From the NCBI GenBank assembly GCA_021776735.1, contig JAJFFH010000011.1:1-64000 (forward strand): a stretch of DNA of 64,000 bases, read 5' to 3'. Under the pieces are notes generated by a model. It had not been told where the DNA came from, did no database searches, and saw only the letters and a list, made by a program, of their open reading frames with translations. Below are positions 1-7,850 of the stretch, piece by piece; position 1 is the first letter of the stretch; each line of letters starts with the position of its first letter. Made by a program: the position numbers and the translations under genes. This DNA comes from Planctomycetota bacterium. GTDB taxonomy: Bacteria; Planctomycetota; PLA2.

Positions 1-80
1 TAGTTTCCCACCGCGTGATACAGCCGGACCGCTTCCGATTTCTGCTCAGCTGTAAACGTCCGTTTCTTTCGCTGTCCCAT
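1..80 (-). CDS. IS3-family transposase OrfA, N-terminal fragment at window edge
   Basis: The 26 visible residues start MGQRKKRTFTAEQK and continue into a helix of the type that opens the helix-turn-helix DNA-binding domain of IS3/IS911 OrfA proteins. In that family OrfA binds the terminal repeats and is joined to the DDE catalytic OrfB by programmed frameshifting. The gene is cut only by the window edge. The ATG is 60 bases inside the terminal repeat, normal spacing for this family. Identification rests on the N-terminal signature alone. Confidence 0.7.
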   Translation of the reverse strand, partial: MGQRKKRTFTAEQKSEAVRLYHAVGN

Positions 81-140
81 TGGTACTCCTTGACCAGTAT
101 CCTACTGATCCGAGGTGTCCACCAATTCGGGGGAAGCTCA
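1..140 (-). mobile_element. left end of an IS3-like insertion sequence (partial)
   Basis: Read on the minus strand, the element begins at 140 with TGAGCTTCCCCCGAATTGGT, a terminal repeat of the TGA...TGGACA type seen in the IS3 family. A transposase start codon follows about 60 bases further in. The other end and any target duplication lie outside the window, so completeness cannot be judged. The terminus coincides with the stop codon of the neighbouring broken membrane-protein frame, which suggests insertion into that gene. Confidence 0.75.
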
Positions 141-443
141 AAGGTCGATCAACGACATCTGCTTGCGGCGACGGTAACACACGTCTCCCGCGATGATGAG
201 GACCGCTGCCAAAGGCACCGCCACGTGCCCGGTCTCACTCGCGGGCATGCCCAGAGCTTCCAACCCGAACGCAACCGGAAGAGACAGGGCCAGAGCGCCG
301 AAAACGATCGCGTGGGCGGGCCACTTGAAGGTGGGCAGATTCACGGAAGTAATAGCGTACAAAACAATTCGAGCGCGCCGATTCCCAGCGACACCTGCTC
401 GAACGGTTCTGGGCGGCGTGTGCCGACCAGCCCCGAACGCCAC
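138..443 (-). pseudogene. small membrane protein, frameshifted and truncated by the IS
   Basis: The frame encodes two hydrophobic segments at roughly residues 45-65 and 73-88, followed by a basic RRRK end. Its stop codon TGA is the first three bases of the IS terminus, so the original C-terminus is lost. The first 30 residues look unlike a membrane protein. The overlapping minus-strand frame (about 450-340) instead reads PEPFEQVSLGIGALELFCTL, a typical DoxX-like membrane stretch that would join smoothly after one frameshift near 340. I therefore read it as a decayed gene. The family is not certain. Confidence 0.5.
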
Positions 444-460
444 AACTACCGATCTCGGGA

Positions 461-472
461 ATCGCCGTCCGT
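461..472 (-). repeat. dispersed 12-mer ACGGACGGCGAT, copy 1
   Basis: Exact copy on the minus strand, in the gap between the sigma-factor gene and the broken membrane-protein gene. Immediate 5' flank is GAGCTA. Confidence 0.85.
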
Positions 473-502
473 TAGCTCTTGCCCTACGGCCGGACCTTCC
501 CC

Positions 503-2161
503 TTACCGCCGCACCTCGTAGAGCAGAAGCGTCGCCACGAGTTGGCCGTGCTGTTTGCGCGCAGCCGGTCCAAGCTGCTGGACATGCTCGCGTTCGAATT
601 GGGCTTGGTGGCGTGCGAAGGCTGTCTTGGCGCGCTGCGTCACGCGTGCGAATCCGTCTTTCTTGCGGGCCAGGACCAGACGCGGCTCGTCGGGACCGGC
701 GGTTCCCGGTTCCGTCAGGACCGCGCGGATGGCGTCCTCACCGTGCTTTTGGACGAGATCGGCTCGGACCTGGGCGTGGGCAGACACGAGGCGTTCAACC
801 AGCGCCGGTAGCCGCTCTTTCTCCGCCGCACTCATCGCGCCGGTCATCTGCACGATCAGGGACTCGAGATCGGCGGCGCTCACTCGGCCCAGATAGAGCG
901 CCTTCCAATACGGACGCTTCCAGAGTGGCGTGACCTCCGCGGCTACGCGTCGCGCGGTGTCGGCGGAAGCGCGGAGCGCCACGATCGATTCGGTCTCGGC
1001 GAGCTGTTCTTCGACCGCCGCCAAACGTTCGATGTCGAGCGCATCATCCGGCAGCCGGCTTTCGATTCCCTGGAGCGCTCGCTCGATTTCCTCGCGCAAG
1101 GCGTCGTCCAGCTTCGGCTCCCGTTCGCGCGCAAACGCAAACGCGATGTGGCCGGCCACCGTCGGCACGCGCCAGAGATCCTGCATCTGCATTCCGTCGC
1201 GCATGTGACCCTGCTCGGCGAGCGCACCGATCAGATCGTCGAGCCGCTTGCGCTGTGCGGCGTCGATCCGGCCGCCCGGATTCGCCCGCGAGCGCGCCAG
1301 CTCCCGGAACAGAGGGATCAGCTCGGACCAATCGACGGCGGACTTGCCGCGTGACACAGGCCCGAGGTCTGCCGGCTTGCGCGCACCCGGGTCCGCTTCG
1401 AGGCTCGCCACTCGCGCACGGAGCGTTTCGTTTTGTTCGAGAAGTTGACCCACGCGCGCCCGCAACTGCGCAGCTTCGGCAGGATCAGGCCCGCCCACCA
1501 CAGCGCGTTCGGTCGGCGCACGGGGCGGCGCCGGCGCCCGCTTCATCCAGGTCGCATGTCCCGCGACCCCCACCGCCACGCCGAGCAGCATCACGGCACC
1601 GAGCGCGATCGTCTTGTTTACCGTCATCGTCAGTACTCCCAGAGTGACCGGTCGGGAAAACGCCAGCAGCGGTGCCAGCGCGGGTGCCCAGCCGCGTCCG
1701 GACTCGTCGAGGGAGCGGCGCAGCATCGCCAGCGCACGGGAAAGACGCGTACGCACCGTCTCGTACGGCGTGTCCGTCGCCGCCGCGATCGCGCGAACGC
1801 TGCGTCCCTCCAGGAAGCGCTGCACGATCGTCGTCCGATAAGGCTCCGGCATGGACAACACCGCATCGACCGCGCGCCGCTGAACCTCCAGGCGCGCGAC
1901 CGCGTCGCCCGTGTTCGCAACCGCTTCAGGCCGCGCCGCGACCCGCTCCCGCGTGTGCCGCCGCGCCTGCGTCCGCCAACGACGCCGCACAAGGTTGCGC
2001 ACGACCGCGGCGAGCCAGGCGCGCGGGTCGGACGGTCGGCGCTCCAGCGCCTTCACATACGCATCCTGAACGACATCGTCCGCGCCGTCCTCGCCTCCCA
2101 GCAAGGCCGCGGCAAGGTTGCGCAGGAACGCGCGGTGGCGCAGCAGTTCGTCCGCGTGCAT
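503..2161 (-). CDS. ECF-type RNA polymerase sigma factor with membrane-anchored C-terminal extension
   Basis: Residues about 5-60 are sigma region 2 (GADDVVQDAYVKAL, followed by a WLAAVVRNLVRRRWR helix). Residues about 95-150 are region 4 (PEPYRTTIVQRFLEGRSVRAIA, then the recognition helix TPYETVRTRLSRALAML). Unlike a simple ECF factor of about 180 residues, the protein is 552 aa long. A transmembrane helix lies near 183-203, a probable coiled coil near 230-262, and then a charged helical domain of unknown function. Such fusions are known in planctomycetes and would tether or sense at the membrane. I chose the ATG at 2161; in-frame TTG and GTG codons lie up to three residues upstream. No anti-sigma gene is adjacent. 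Confidence 0.85.
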   Translation of the reverse strand: MHADELLRHRAFLRNLAAALLGGEDGADDVVQDAYVKALERRPSDPRAWLAAVVRNLVRRRWRTQARRHTRERVAARPEAVANTGDAVARLEVQRRAVDAVLSMPEPYRTTIVQRFLEGRSVRAIAAATDTPYETVRTRLSRALAMLRRSLDESGRGWAPALAPLLAFSRPVTLGVLTMTVNKTIALGAVMLLGVAVGVAGHATWMKRAPAPPRAPTERAVVGGPDPAEAAQLRARVGQLLEQNETLRARVASLEADPGARKPADLGPVSRGKSAVDWSELIPLFRELARSRANPGGRIDAAQRKRLDDLIGALAEQGHMRDGMQMQDLWRVPTVAGHIAFAFAREREPKLDDALREEIERALQGIESRLPDDALDIERLAAVEEQLAETESIVALRASADTARRVAAEVTPLWKRPYWKALYLGRVSAADLESLIVQMTGAMSAAEKERLPALVERLVSAHAQVRADLVQKHGEDAIRAVLTEPGTAGPDEPRLVLARKKDGFARVTQRAKTAFARHQAQFEREHVQQLGPAARKQHGQLVATLLLYEVRR

Positions 2162-2224
2162 CACAACCAAGAGCCCGCGCCGGTCGAAACGGGCTCATCA
2201 AAACGAAAAAGACATCTCGAGAAA

Positions 2225-2267
2225 GCAAACGGACGGCGAGGCCTCCGTCCGTCCGTCCCCTCGCCGT
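2225..2267 (-). terminator. intrinsic terminator built from a dispersed-motif copy
   Basis: Directly after the stop codon of the lipoprotein gene, ACGGCGAGG pairs with CCTCGCCGT (9 bp). An alternative stem is ACGGACGG with CCGTCCGT. On the transcribed strand the hairpin is followed by TTTGCTTTC. One arm is the 11/12 copy of the dispersed 12-mer. Confidence 0.6.
2229..2239 (+). repeat. dispersed 12-mer, 11/12 copy
   Basis: ACGGACGGCGA followed by G instead of T, with the AAGCAA flank class. It forms one arm of the hairpin downstream of the lipoprotein gene. Confidence 0.6.
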
Positions 2268-3077
2268 TCAACCGAGGTACTGAGCCGTCAAGCGGTCCGC
2301 CGCCGCCGTCGCGCGGTCTTTCATGCCCGGATACCGGGTCGCCCACGAGCGCAGCTTGTCCACCGCGATCTGCACGTTGTTGCGGCCGACCTTTCCTCCC
2401 AGGCGAAACAGCGTCTCCTGGTCGATGGTCCACAGCGCGTCCGTAAACACCCGCAGGGTTTGCAGCGGCTCGCTCAGCTTCGTCCAGACGGTGCCCTCGG
2501 CGCGAAAGCCACGACCCGCCGCGCCGACCTTGGCCGGAGCATTCGCGGTGCCGTCACTTTTTCGCTTGAGGCGGGCTTGCTTGGCGAGCCGGTCGAACGC
2601 GTCGTGCAAGACCGGGTTGCGCGGCTCGCGCGCGGTCGCCTGTTCGCCTTCGATGCGCGCCGGCTCGACAAAAAGCAGCACGACCCCCATGCCGCGCTCC
2701 GCGACGCCGCGCAACACGATGTCGCGCGCCTCCGCCGCCTGAAAGCTCCGCGCCTCGACCTGGTAGATCGGTGTGTAGCCCTGGGCCACGAGCTGGCGAT
2801 AGCGCACGGCGCGCGCGCCAGCGTCGGCCACCTCGTGGTCCGCCTTCGCCGTCTCACCCAGCCGTATCGGCAACGCGAGCGGACCGCCGAACGGCGCGAA
2901 GTCCCAGCCGAACGCGCGCCAGTCGTAGTTCACCTCGGCGTAGGTGCTCGTTTGAAACCGCGCCGGAGGAGGCTCCGCGTGCGCGCTCCGGACGCCGCTG
3001 CCCCCGCCCCCCCTTTTTGCTCCCCCTCCGGTCGCTCCGCAGCCCGCAAGCGCCACGACAAGAATCAACATTCGCAT
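2268..3077 (-). CDS. predicted lipoprotein of unknown function
   Basis: The N-terminus MRMLILVVALAGC is a signal peptide with lipobox LAGC, so the 269-residue product should be exported and lipid-anchored at Cys13. A glycine-rich linker follows (about residues 16-27), encoded across a C-tract repeat. The rest is a soluble domain rich in Arg, Ala and Glu. Near its end is a segment TRYPGMKDRATAAADRL that resembles a tetratricopeptide-like helix, but no family is recognised. The start codon is 7 bases downstream of a TATCCT hexamer, without a Shine-Dalgarno sequence. A terminator hairpin begins at the stop codon. Confidence 0.7.
   Translation of the reverse strand: MRMLILVVALAGCGATGGGAKRGGGGSGVRSAHAEPPPARFQTSTYAEVNYDWRAFGWDFAPFGGPLALPIRLGETAKADHEVADAGARAVRYRQLVAQGYTPIYQVEARSFQAAEARDIVLRGVAERGMGVVLLFVEPARIEGEQATAREPRNPVLHDAFDRLAKQARLKRKSDGTANAPAKVGAAGRGFRAEGTVWTKLSEPLQTLRVFTDALWTIDQETLFRLGGKVGRNNVQIAVDKLRSWATRYPGMKDRATAAADRLTAQYLG
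3001..3013 (+). repeat. C5GC7 dispersed C-tract motif
   Basis: The tract encodes the glycine-rich linker behind the lipobox of the lipoprotein. The coding strand is the G-rich strand and could form a G-quadruplex. Confidence 0.6.
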
Positions 3078-3084
3078 GCCCGGC

Positions 3085-3090
3085 AGGATA
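3085..3090 (-). promoter_or_regulatory. -10-like TATCCT, 7 bases before the start codon
   Basis: The spacing implies a leaderless or nearly leaderless transcript of the lipoprotein gene. No clear -35 element is seen. Confidence 0.4.
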
Positions 3091-3098
3091 ACGAGCGG

Positions 3099-3501
3099 TC
3101 AGCGCCGGTGCCAATCCCAGATGTCGTGTACCGTGTTCTTGTCGATGCCGTGCCCGCACTGCTTCAGCGTCAGAAGGATGCTTCCGCGGTGATGGCTCTC
3201 GTGCGCCACGAAGTAGGCGACCGACACCGCGATGCCCTTTTTCTGGCCTTTGAGCGGGCGTACGCCGTCCCCGACCTCGCGCCAAAAACGACGGAACGCC
3301 TGCGTCGATGCTCGCAACGCCTTGATCAGCTCGGCCCGTGACGGCTGCTCCTTGCTTTCGAAACGCCGCAGCCCCTCCGCGAGGCAGCCACCACCCTTCG
3401 CCTCAAGCCAGCGCAACCGCTGTGTGCAGATGCGCAAACTGCCGCGACACCTCGCGTCCGCCGTTGTTCGTCTCCCACGCTTCGATGAGTCCGTCGAGCA
3501 T
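3099..3501 (-). pseudogene. DinB-like metalloprotein, internally deleted and frameshifted
   Basis: The 3' part encodes a DinB-superfamily C-terminus with AYFVAHESHHRGSILLTL, the usual second metal-ligand helix, and an IWDWHRR end. The N-terminus lies in another frame from an ATG at 3501: MLDGLIEAWETNN followed by GGREVSRQFAHLH, where a normal DinB has about 25 more residues between these blocks. A +1 shift near 3430 is needed to join QFAHLHT to QRLRWLEAKG. A deletion plus a frameshift mean the gene is probably dead. A standalone 112-residue protein from 3437 would lack the first helix and ligand. Confidence 0.7.
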
Positions 3502-3526
3502 GCCGGAGTTCTACCCGAGGCAGCAT

Positions 3527-3538
3527 ACGGACGGCGAT
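3527..3538 (+). repeat. dispersed 12-mer ACGGACGGCGAT, copy 2
   Basis: Exact copy with flank GCAGCAT, between the broken DinB gene and the divergently transcribed secreted-protein gene, 31 bases before that gene's start. Confidence 0.85.
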
Positions 3539-3569
3539 GTTTGTTACGCTCCCGGGTTGGAGGAATGCC

Positions 3570-4805
3570 ATGTACAGGCGGATATTCGTCGCGGTTCTGG
3601 GATTGACGTCATTCGCGGCGGCCGAGACCGCCAGCGACGTGATCCGGGAAATGCTGAAGCCCGACCTACTGCGTGCCGGCAAGGCCCTGGAGAAAGTCGA
3701 GCCGAATGCTGCGGCTGCCCGCAAGATTGCCGCGGCAGCCGTGGATGCGCCGCTGAACGATCCCCGCTTCGTTGTGCTCGATACTCTGCCGATGGGGCGC
3801 GGGGGGCGCGACGGAACGATGGGTCAGCAGGTTCGCACCGGTTTCGCCCGCGAGTTGTACGAGTTCGTGAACAGCGCGTGCTTGGACTCGACCGGATCGG
3901 CAGTGCGACGCGCGCCTTTGGATGCCCGCTTCTACGGGCTGCGCGCAACACACATTGTCGGCAAGACCGTGACCGACAAGGACATCGTCCGTCTCGTGAA
4001 CGCCTACGCTGCCATCGGCGGCGGATCAGATCCCATCGCCCTCGCGCACGCAATCAAGGTGCTGCACTGGGCACGCACAGTCCCAGACGCGAATCAAGAT
4101 GCGCTACGGGAGCGCGAACAGGCGCTGGCCAAGATCGGTCGCAAGCGAGCCCCGGACCGCGCTATTTTTCGACTCGCGGGTTTCGCAGCCCGACTCCGAA
4201 ACTCAAGCAGCCGAACAGCAGAGATCAAGAAGATCCTGAAGGAGATCGCGCCGCTGACCGAGGCCAAGGACCAAGACCCCGCCGTGCTGCGTTTTCATCA
4301 CAACCTCGTGTCGCGCGCCCGCCGCGCGAAGGTTCGCGCGGACTACGTCGTCTGCAAGCACGCACTCCTGGCCGGGCTCGAGGCGTTCGCCCCGAGGGGT
4401 GGAAACTGGCGCTCCCACACGTCGGGAAAAACCGCACAGCTCACGCGGTACGGAGACGGCGGGCGCGTTCGTTTCGGAATCTCGGTCACGACGATCGTCC
4501 ACCGCCGCAAGCATGCCGTCCGAAGCGCCATCGACGCCGTCGTCCAGACGCTCCACGCCAAAATCTACGGGTCCACCTGCAGCCGGCCCAAGAAGGTCCG
4601 GTTGAACAGGAAAATCCTTGCGCAGATGGTCGAGTGCTCGGGGAAGAACCGCGCAGGACAACAGGTTGTCGTACGCGGATTCAGTTGGGGCACGCGCAAG
4701 AAGAAATCAACGCGCGTGTTCGTCGCCCTCGCCTCTGCCGTGGATACGAGTCAGATCGACGATCCGGAGCTGATCGCCGTCCTGGCGAGCCTCGAACGCC
4801 GGTAG
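3570..4805 (+). CDS. exported protein of unknown function
   Basis: The start ATG is preceded by a good ribosome-binding sequence (GGAGGA, 5 bases upstream), and translation opens with the signal peptide MYRRIFVAVLGLTSFAAA. The mature chain of about 393 residues is helical and very basic. Cysteines are few, at about residues 106, 276, 344 and 360. No catalytic motif or family is recognised. It stands between a divergent decayed gene and the convergent ligase gene, whose stop codon is 2 bases away, so it is probably transcribed alone. Confidence 0.75.
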   Translation: MYRRIFVAVLGLTSFAAAETASDVIREMLKPDLLRAGKALEKVEPNAAAARKIAAAAVDAPLNDPRFVVLDTLPMGRGGRDGTMGQQVRTGFARELYEFVNSACLDSTGSAVRRAPLDARFYGLRATHIVGKTVTDKDIVRLVNAYAAIGGGSDPIALAHAIKVLHWARTVPDANQDALREREQALAKIGRKRAPDRAIFRLAGFAARLRNSSSRTAEIKKILKEIAPLTEAKDQDPAVLRFHHNLVSRARRAKVRADYVVCKHALLAGLEAFAPRGGNWRSHTSGKTAQLTRYGDGGRVRFGISVTTIVHRRKHAVRSAIDAVVQTLHAKIYGSTCSRPKKVRLNRKILAQMVECSGKNRAGQQVVVRGFSWGTRKKKSTRVFVALASAVDTSQIDDPELIAVLASLERR

Positions 4806-4807
4806 AT

Positions 4808-6343
4808 CTACCGGTCCTGGAGGAGTTCGCGCAGCTTGCGGCGCAGGGGTTTTCCAACCGCGTTCTTGGGAATCTCATCGATCAAGACGAACTCGCGCGG
4901 CACCTCGTGCGGCGCCAGCGCGGCGCGGCAGTGATCACGCAGGGATTTCGCGGTGGAGGGGTCGGAATCGGAGTCCGGGCTTGCCACCACAAACGCGACG
5001 GGAACATCGCCGTCCGTTTGGTGTGGTCTGCCGACGACGGCGGCCTCGCGGACGCCGTCGTGTTCGAGCAAACACTCCTCCACCGCGTTGGGGGCGACGG
5101 TGTAGCCTCTGAACTTGAGCATGTCCTTTTGACGCCCGACGATCGTCAGGTAGCCCTCTTCGTCCATGACGCCGAGGTCGCCGGTGCGCAGCCAGCCGTC
5201 AAAAAAAGCGGCGGCGGTCGTGTCGGCGTCGTTCCAGTAGCCGTCGCAGACCTGCGGACCCTTCAGGCACACCTCGCCGCGTTCGCCGGGTTCCAGCTCG
5301 TGCGCCGGATCGTCCGGGTCCGTGATCCGGCAGTCCGTGTCGGGTAGCGGGATGCCGACCGTCCCGGTCTTGAAGCGCGCGGGCGGGTTGTTGTGGCTTT
5401 CGGGCGACGCCTCGGTCAGGCCATAGCCCTGCTGCAGCGGCGCGTGCGGATAGCGCTCGTCCCAGCGCGCCTTGAGGTTGCCCTGCGAGAGCATGGCGCC
5501 CGCCTTGACGTGGCGCAGCGTGGGCATGTCCGCCCGCGGCACATCGAGCAGGCGGTGAAACATTGTCGCGCTGCCGTACAGCACCGTTGCTTCGTGTCGC
5601 ACAACCAACCGCAGGGTCTCGACCGGATCAAAACGCGACGCGAGTACGAGGGTCCCCCCCAGCGCGAACGTGGAGTGCAGGCAGACGCACAGTCCCCAGG
5701 TGTGAAACAGCGGCAGCACGCACAGATTGATCTCGTCCCCGGTCCAGCCAAACCAGCGCGCGTTCTGCAACGCGTTCGCGATCAGGTTTTGGTGCGTCAT
5801 CCGCGCGCCCTTCGGCGTGCCGGTTGTGCCGCTGGTGTATTGGAGGACGGCGACGACAGCGGGGTCCGGCGTCGCCCTTCCGCCGTCGCCCTGCGGGCTA
5901 TTGCGGACAAGCCGGGCAATGGCGGACAAGTCGGGGTCGGGGGTGGGGGTTCGGGGAAGGGCCGGGCATGCGGGGAGAGGGGACTCCACGATCACGCGCG
6001 GGTCGCAGTCCTCCACGATGCGCTCGAACTCGCCCGCGCCCGCCAGCGGGGAAACAGGGACAGCGATGGCGCCGAGTTCGAACGCGCCGTGAATCGTGGC
6101 GATGAAGTCCAGGGAATTGGGCAGGCGCACCAGCGCGCGGTCGCCGGGCCGGACGCCGCGGGCATGGAGCGCGGCGGCGGCGGAAGAAATCGCCGTCCGT
6201 ACGCTTTTGTACGAATGTCTTTCGTCCCCATCGATCAGCGCCAGCTTGTCCGGCGGTGCGTGGCGAACGAGATCCGTCAACGTGCCGGGCGGATACGGAC
6301 CGATCGCGTCGGCGGGAGAAAAGCGAGTCCAGGGTCGCGCCAC
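4808..6343 (-). CDS. AMP-forming acyl-CoA synthetase / AMP-dependent ligase
   Basis: This 511-residue ANL-superfamily enzyme activates a carboxylic acid as acyl-AMP, most likely for transfer to CoA. All core motifs are visible: the P-loop YTSGTTGTPKG at about 168, GYGLTEASP at about 298, the hinge-side segment DGWLRTGDLGVMDEEGYLTI at about 383, GRQKDMLKFRGY, and the C-terminal catalytic lysine in IPKNAVGKPLRR. Length is typical. The substrate cannot be read from the sequence; homologues act on medium- to long-chain or aryl acids. Start is GTG, six bases after a TATGCT hexamer. Two dispersed 12-mer copies lie inside it in different frames, both without disturbing the family alignment. Confidence 0.9.
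   Translation of the reverse strand: MARPWTRFSPADAIGPYPPGTLTDLVRHAPPDKLALIDGDERHSYKSVRTAISSAAAALHARGVRPGDRALVRLPNSLDFIATIHGAFELGAIAVPVSPLAGAGEFERIVEDCDPRVIVESPLPACPALPRTPTPDPDLSAIARLVRNSPQGDGGRATPDPAVVAVLQYTSGTTGTPKGARMTHQNLIANALQNARWFGWTGDEINLCVLPLFHTWGLCVCLHSTFALGGTLVLASRFDPVETLRLVVRHEATVLYGSATMFHRLLDVPRADMPTLRHVKAGAMLSQGNLKARWDERYPHAPLQQGYGLTEASPESHNNPPARFKTGTVGIPLPDTDCRITDPDDPAHELEPGERGEVCLKGPQVCDGYWNDADTTAAAFFDGWLRTGDLGVMDEEGYLTIVGRQKDMLKFRGYTVAPNAVEECLLEHDGVREAAVVGRPHQTDGDVPVAFVVASPDSDSDPSTAKSLRDHCRAALAPHEVPREFVLIDEIPKNAVGKPLRRKLRELLQDR
5006..5017 (-). repeat. dispersed 12-mer, copy 3
   Basis: Sense strand of the ligase gene, read as Thr-Asp-Gly-Asp; flank ACCAA. It occupies a normal alignment position (GRPHQTDGDVPVAF), not an insertion. 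Confidence 0.85.
6189..6200 (-). repeat. dispersed 12-mer, copy 4
   Basis: Sense strand of the ligase gene, read as Arg-Thr-Ala-Ile; AGCGT flank class. Confidence 0.85.
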
Positions 6344-6349
6344 GCAAAG

Positions 6350-6355
6350 AGCATA
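6350..6355 (-). promoter_or_regulatory. -10-like TATGCT, 6 bases before a GTG start
   Basis: No Shine-Dalgarno sequence lies between the hexamer and the ligase start, so a leaderless mRNA is likely. Confidence 0.4.
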
Positions 6356-6376
6356 GCGCGCGGCACGGCGACCGGT

Positions 6377-7048
6377 CTACCGGGTATGCGACGGGTCGAG
6401 GCAGCGCTGCAGCTCGTTGAGGAGCCGGACCGACGGGTCGCGGATGTTGCGCGCACACGCTTCTTCCGAGTCGATCATCCAGAAGATGCCGTTGTTGTTG
6501 CGGCCGAGGCGCACGAGCGCGTTGAAGCCCTCGAGTCCGCAGTAGTCGGCGTAGAGAATCTCGCCGTTGCGGATTTCGATGATCGCGTGCTCCTTGTCGA
6601 GGGCGACGTGGAGCCGGACGTTGCGCCGTCCGTTGAACAGGTGCCGCAGCAGCCCGACGATGCCGATGCCCGACAGCTCGCCGCCGTCCGCGTCGCGGCG
6701 AAAGCCGTCCCAGTCGAACGCGATCGTGCCCGTCTCCTGGAGATCGACCTCTTCGCGCTCGTCCTTCAGGCAGACGAGGAAGATGCTCGCCCCGATCTGG
6801 ATGCGGCTGCCCTCGCGCACCGCGGTCCGCGTGCGCACCAGCTCGCCGTTCAGGAACAGGCCGTTGCGGCTGCCGAGATCCTCGAGGAAACCGGCGTCCG
6901 TGGCGCGCGCCATCGACAGGCGGGCGTGGCGGCGCGAGCAGGCGCCGTCCTCGACGACGACATCGCAGTCGAGCCCGCGGCCCAAGATGTAGCTTTGGCC
7001 CCGCCGTAGGGGGAACCGGCTACCCGTCACCGACACGAGATACGGCAT
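6377..7048 (-). CDS. FHA domain plus PATAN/DUF4388-like domain protein
   Basis: Residues about 15-95 form a forkhead-associated domain with the phosphothreonine-binding signatures ILGRGLDCDVVV, CSRRHARL and LGSRNGLFLNG. FHA domains recognise phosphothreonine on partner proteins. Residues about 120-190 (GIVGLLRHLFNGRRNVRLHV ... IEIRNGEILYADYCGLEGFNALVRL) resemble the PATAN/DUF4388 domain found in bacterial signalling and gliding regulators. No membrane segment is present, so it is cytosolic. A partner kinase could be the Hanks-type kinase at 53657-54730, but nothing in the sequence links them directly. Confidence 0.85.
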   Translation of the reverse strand: MPYLVSVTGSRFPLRRGQSYILGRGLDCDVVVEDGACSRRHARLSMARATDAGFLEDLGSRNGLFLNGELVRTRTAVREGSRIQIGASIFLVCLKDEREEVDLQETGTIAFDWDGFRRDADGGELSGIGIVGLLRHLFNGRRNVRLHVALDKEHAIIEIRNGEILYADYCGLEGFNALVRLGRNNNGIFWMIDSEEACARNIRDPSVRLLNELQRCLDPSHTR

Positions 7049-7113
7049 GAAACTGACGTTTCCATCGGCGTTTGAGCCCCGCCGCTTGACCCCGGATTCG
7101 ATCGCCGGTACTG

Positions 7114-7125
7114 CCCCCGCCCCCC
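7114..7125 (+). repeat. C5GC6 dispersed C-tract motif
   Basis: Intergenic copy, about 65 bases upstream of the FHA-PATAN start and just after the small membrane-protein gene. Confidence 0.6.
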
Positions 7126-7153
7126 TCTTTTCCTCTGCCCGAGCTCTCCGGGC

Positions 7154-7393
7154 CTATTGGGGCTCTTCCGGCTCCCCGCCGCCAGCCGCGCGGCCTCGCT
7201 CTTCTTCGTCCTGCCGGTAGCCGTAGGCGACCAGAACGAGCCAGGCGACGACGCAGACGCATAAAAAGGCCGGGAAGAACTTGGCCTTCCAGACGAGAAC
7301 CGCCCCGATCGTGGTGGCGATCAGTCCGGCGACGAGAACGAACACGACCAGAAAGCGGCGGTATGACTTGAGAGCGGGATCCTCGGGGGCCAT
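7154..7393 (-). CDS. small two-helix membrane protein
   Basis: The 79-residue product has two adjacent transmembrane helices at about residues 14-33 and 39-56 and a charged acidic tail (QDEEERGRAAGGGEPEEP). No family is recognised. The start codon is 6 bases after TAATCT on the minus strand, and the gene diverges from the membrane-protein gene at 7443. The coherent hydrophobic pattern and promoter position argue that it is real. Confidence 0.6.
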   Translation of the reverse strand: MAPEDPALKSYRRFLVVFVLVAGLIATTIGAVLVWKAKFFPAFLCVCVVAWLVLVAYGYRQDEEERGRAAGGGEPEEPQ

Positions 7394-7399
7394 TTCCCC

Positions 7400-7405
7400 A
7401 GATTA
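7400..7405 (-). promoter_or_regulatory. -10-like TAATCT, 6 bases before the start codon
   Basis: Minus-strand hexamer in the 49-base gap between two divergent membrane-protein genes; it would give a leaderless transcript. Confidence 0.35.
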
Positions 7406-7428
7406 TTGCCGCGGTCCAGCGGGCGCAT

Positions 7429-7434
7429 TACGAT
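7429..7434 (+). promoter_or_regulatory. -10-like TACGAT, 8 bases before the start codon
   Basis: Faces the rightward membrane-protein gene; part of the same divergent promoter gap. Confidence 0.3.
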
Positions 7435-7442
7435 CGGTCCCG

Positions 7443-7850
7443 ATGAGCACGAGTGCCACGGAAAAAAGCGCCTTCACCGACCTCGCCGTCAAGATGATCG
7501 CCCTGATCGTGGTCGTCTTGGGGCTCACCCTCATGGGCGGCTGGAGCGAAGCCGGACTGTTCGGCAAGGGATTGCGCCCCATCGCCTGCGTACTCCTGAT
7601 CGGCATCGGCATTGGGTTTTTCACGTACCAGGGCTGGGCCTTCCTGTTTGTCAGCGCGGGCCTGCTGCTCGGCTTCTTCTTCACCTTCATCAAGTACCTG
7701 CTGGCGTGGGACCACGCGCTCCTCGGCCAGGCCGACCAGCGCACGCTCTGGCTTTGCGCCTGGATCGGGATCATGGTTCTGATCGGGTTCGTCGGCCGCT
7801 GGAAGACCGAACGCCATTTCCGCCCGCACCTTGACGTCGATCATCACTAG
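7443..7850 (+). CDS. four-helix integral membrane protein of unknown function
   Basis: The 135-residue protein has four hydrophobic segments (about residues 16-33, 43-60, 64-84 and 100-118), with short loops and a basic histidine-containing tail. No enzymatic residues or family can be named. The ATG at 7443 is used because the upstream open frame has no hydrophobic or conserved character and a -10-like hexamer sits 8 bases before this ATG. The 3' end overlaps the likely start of the HEAT-repeat lipoprotein gene by 20 bases, suggesting co-transcription. Confidence 0.65.
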   Translation: MSTSATEKSAFTDLAVKMIALIVVVLGLTLMGGWSEAGLFGKGLRPIACVLLIGIGIGFFTYQGWAFLFVSAGLLLGFFFTFIKYLLAWDHALLGQADQRTLWLCAWIGIMVLIGFVGRWKTERHFRPHLDVDHH

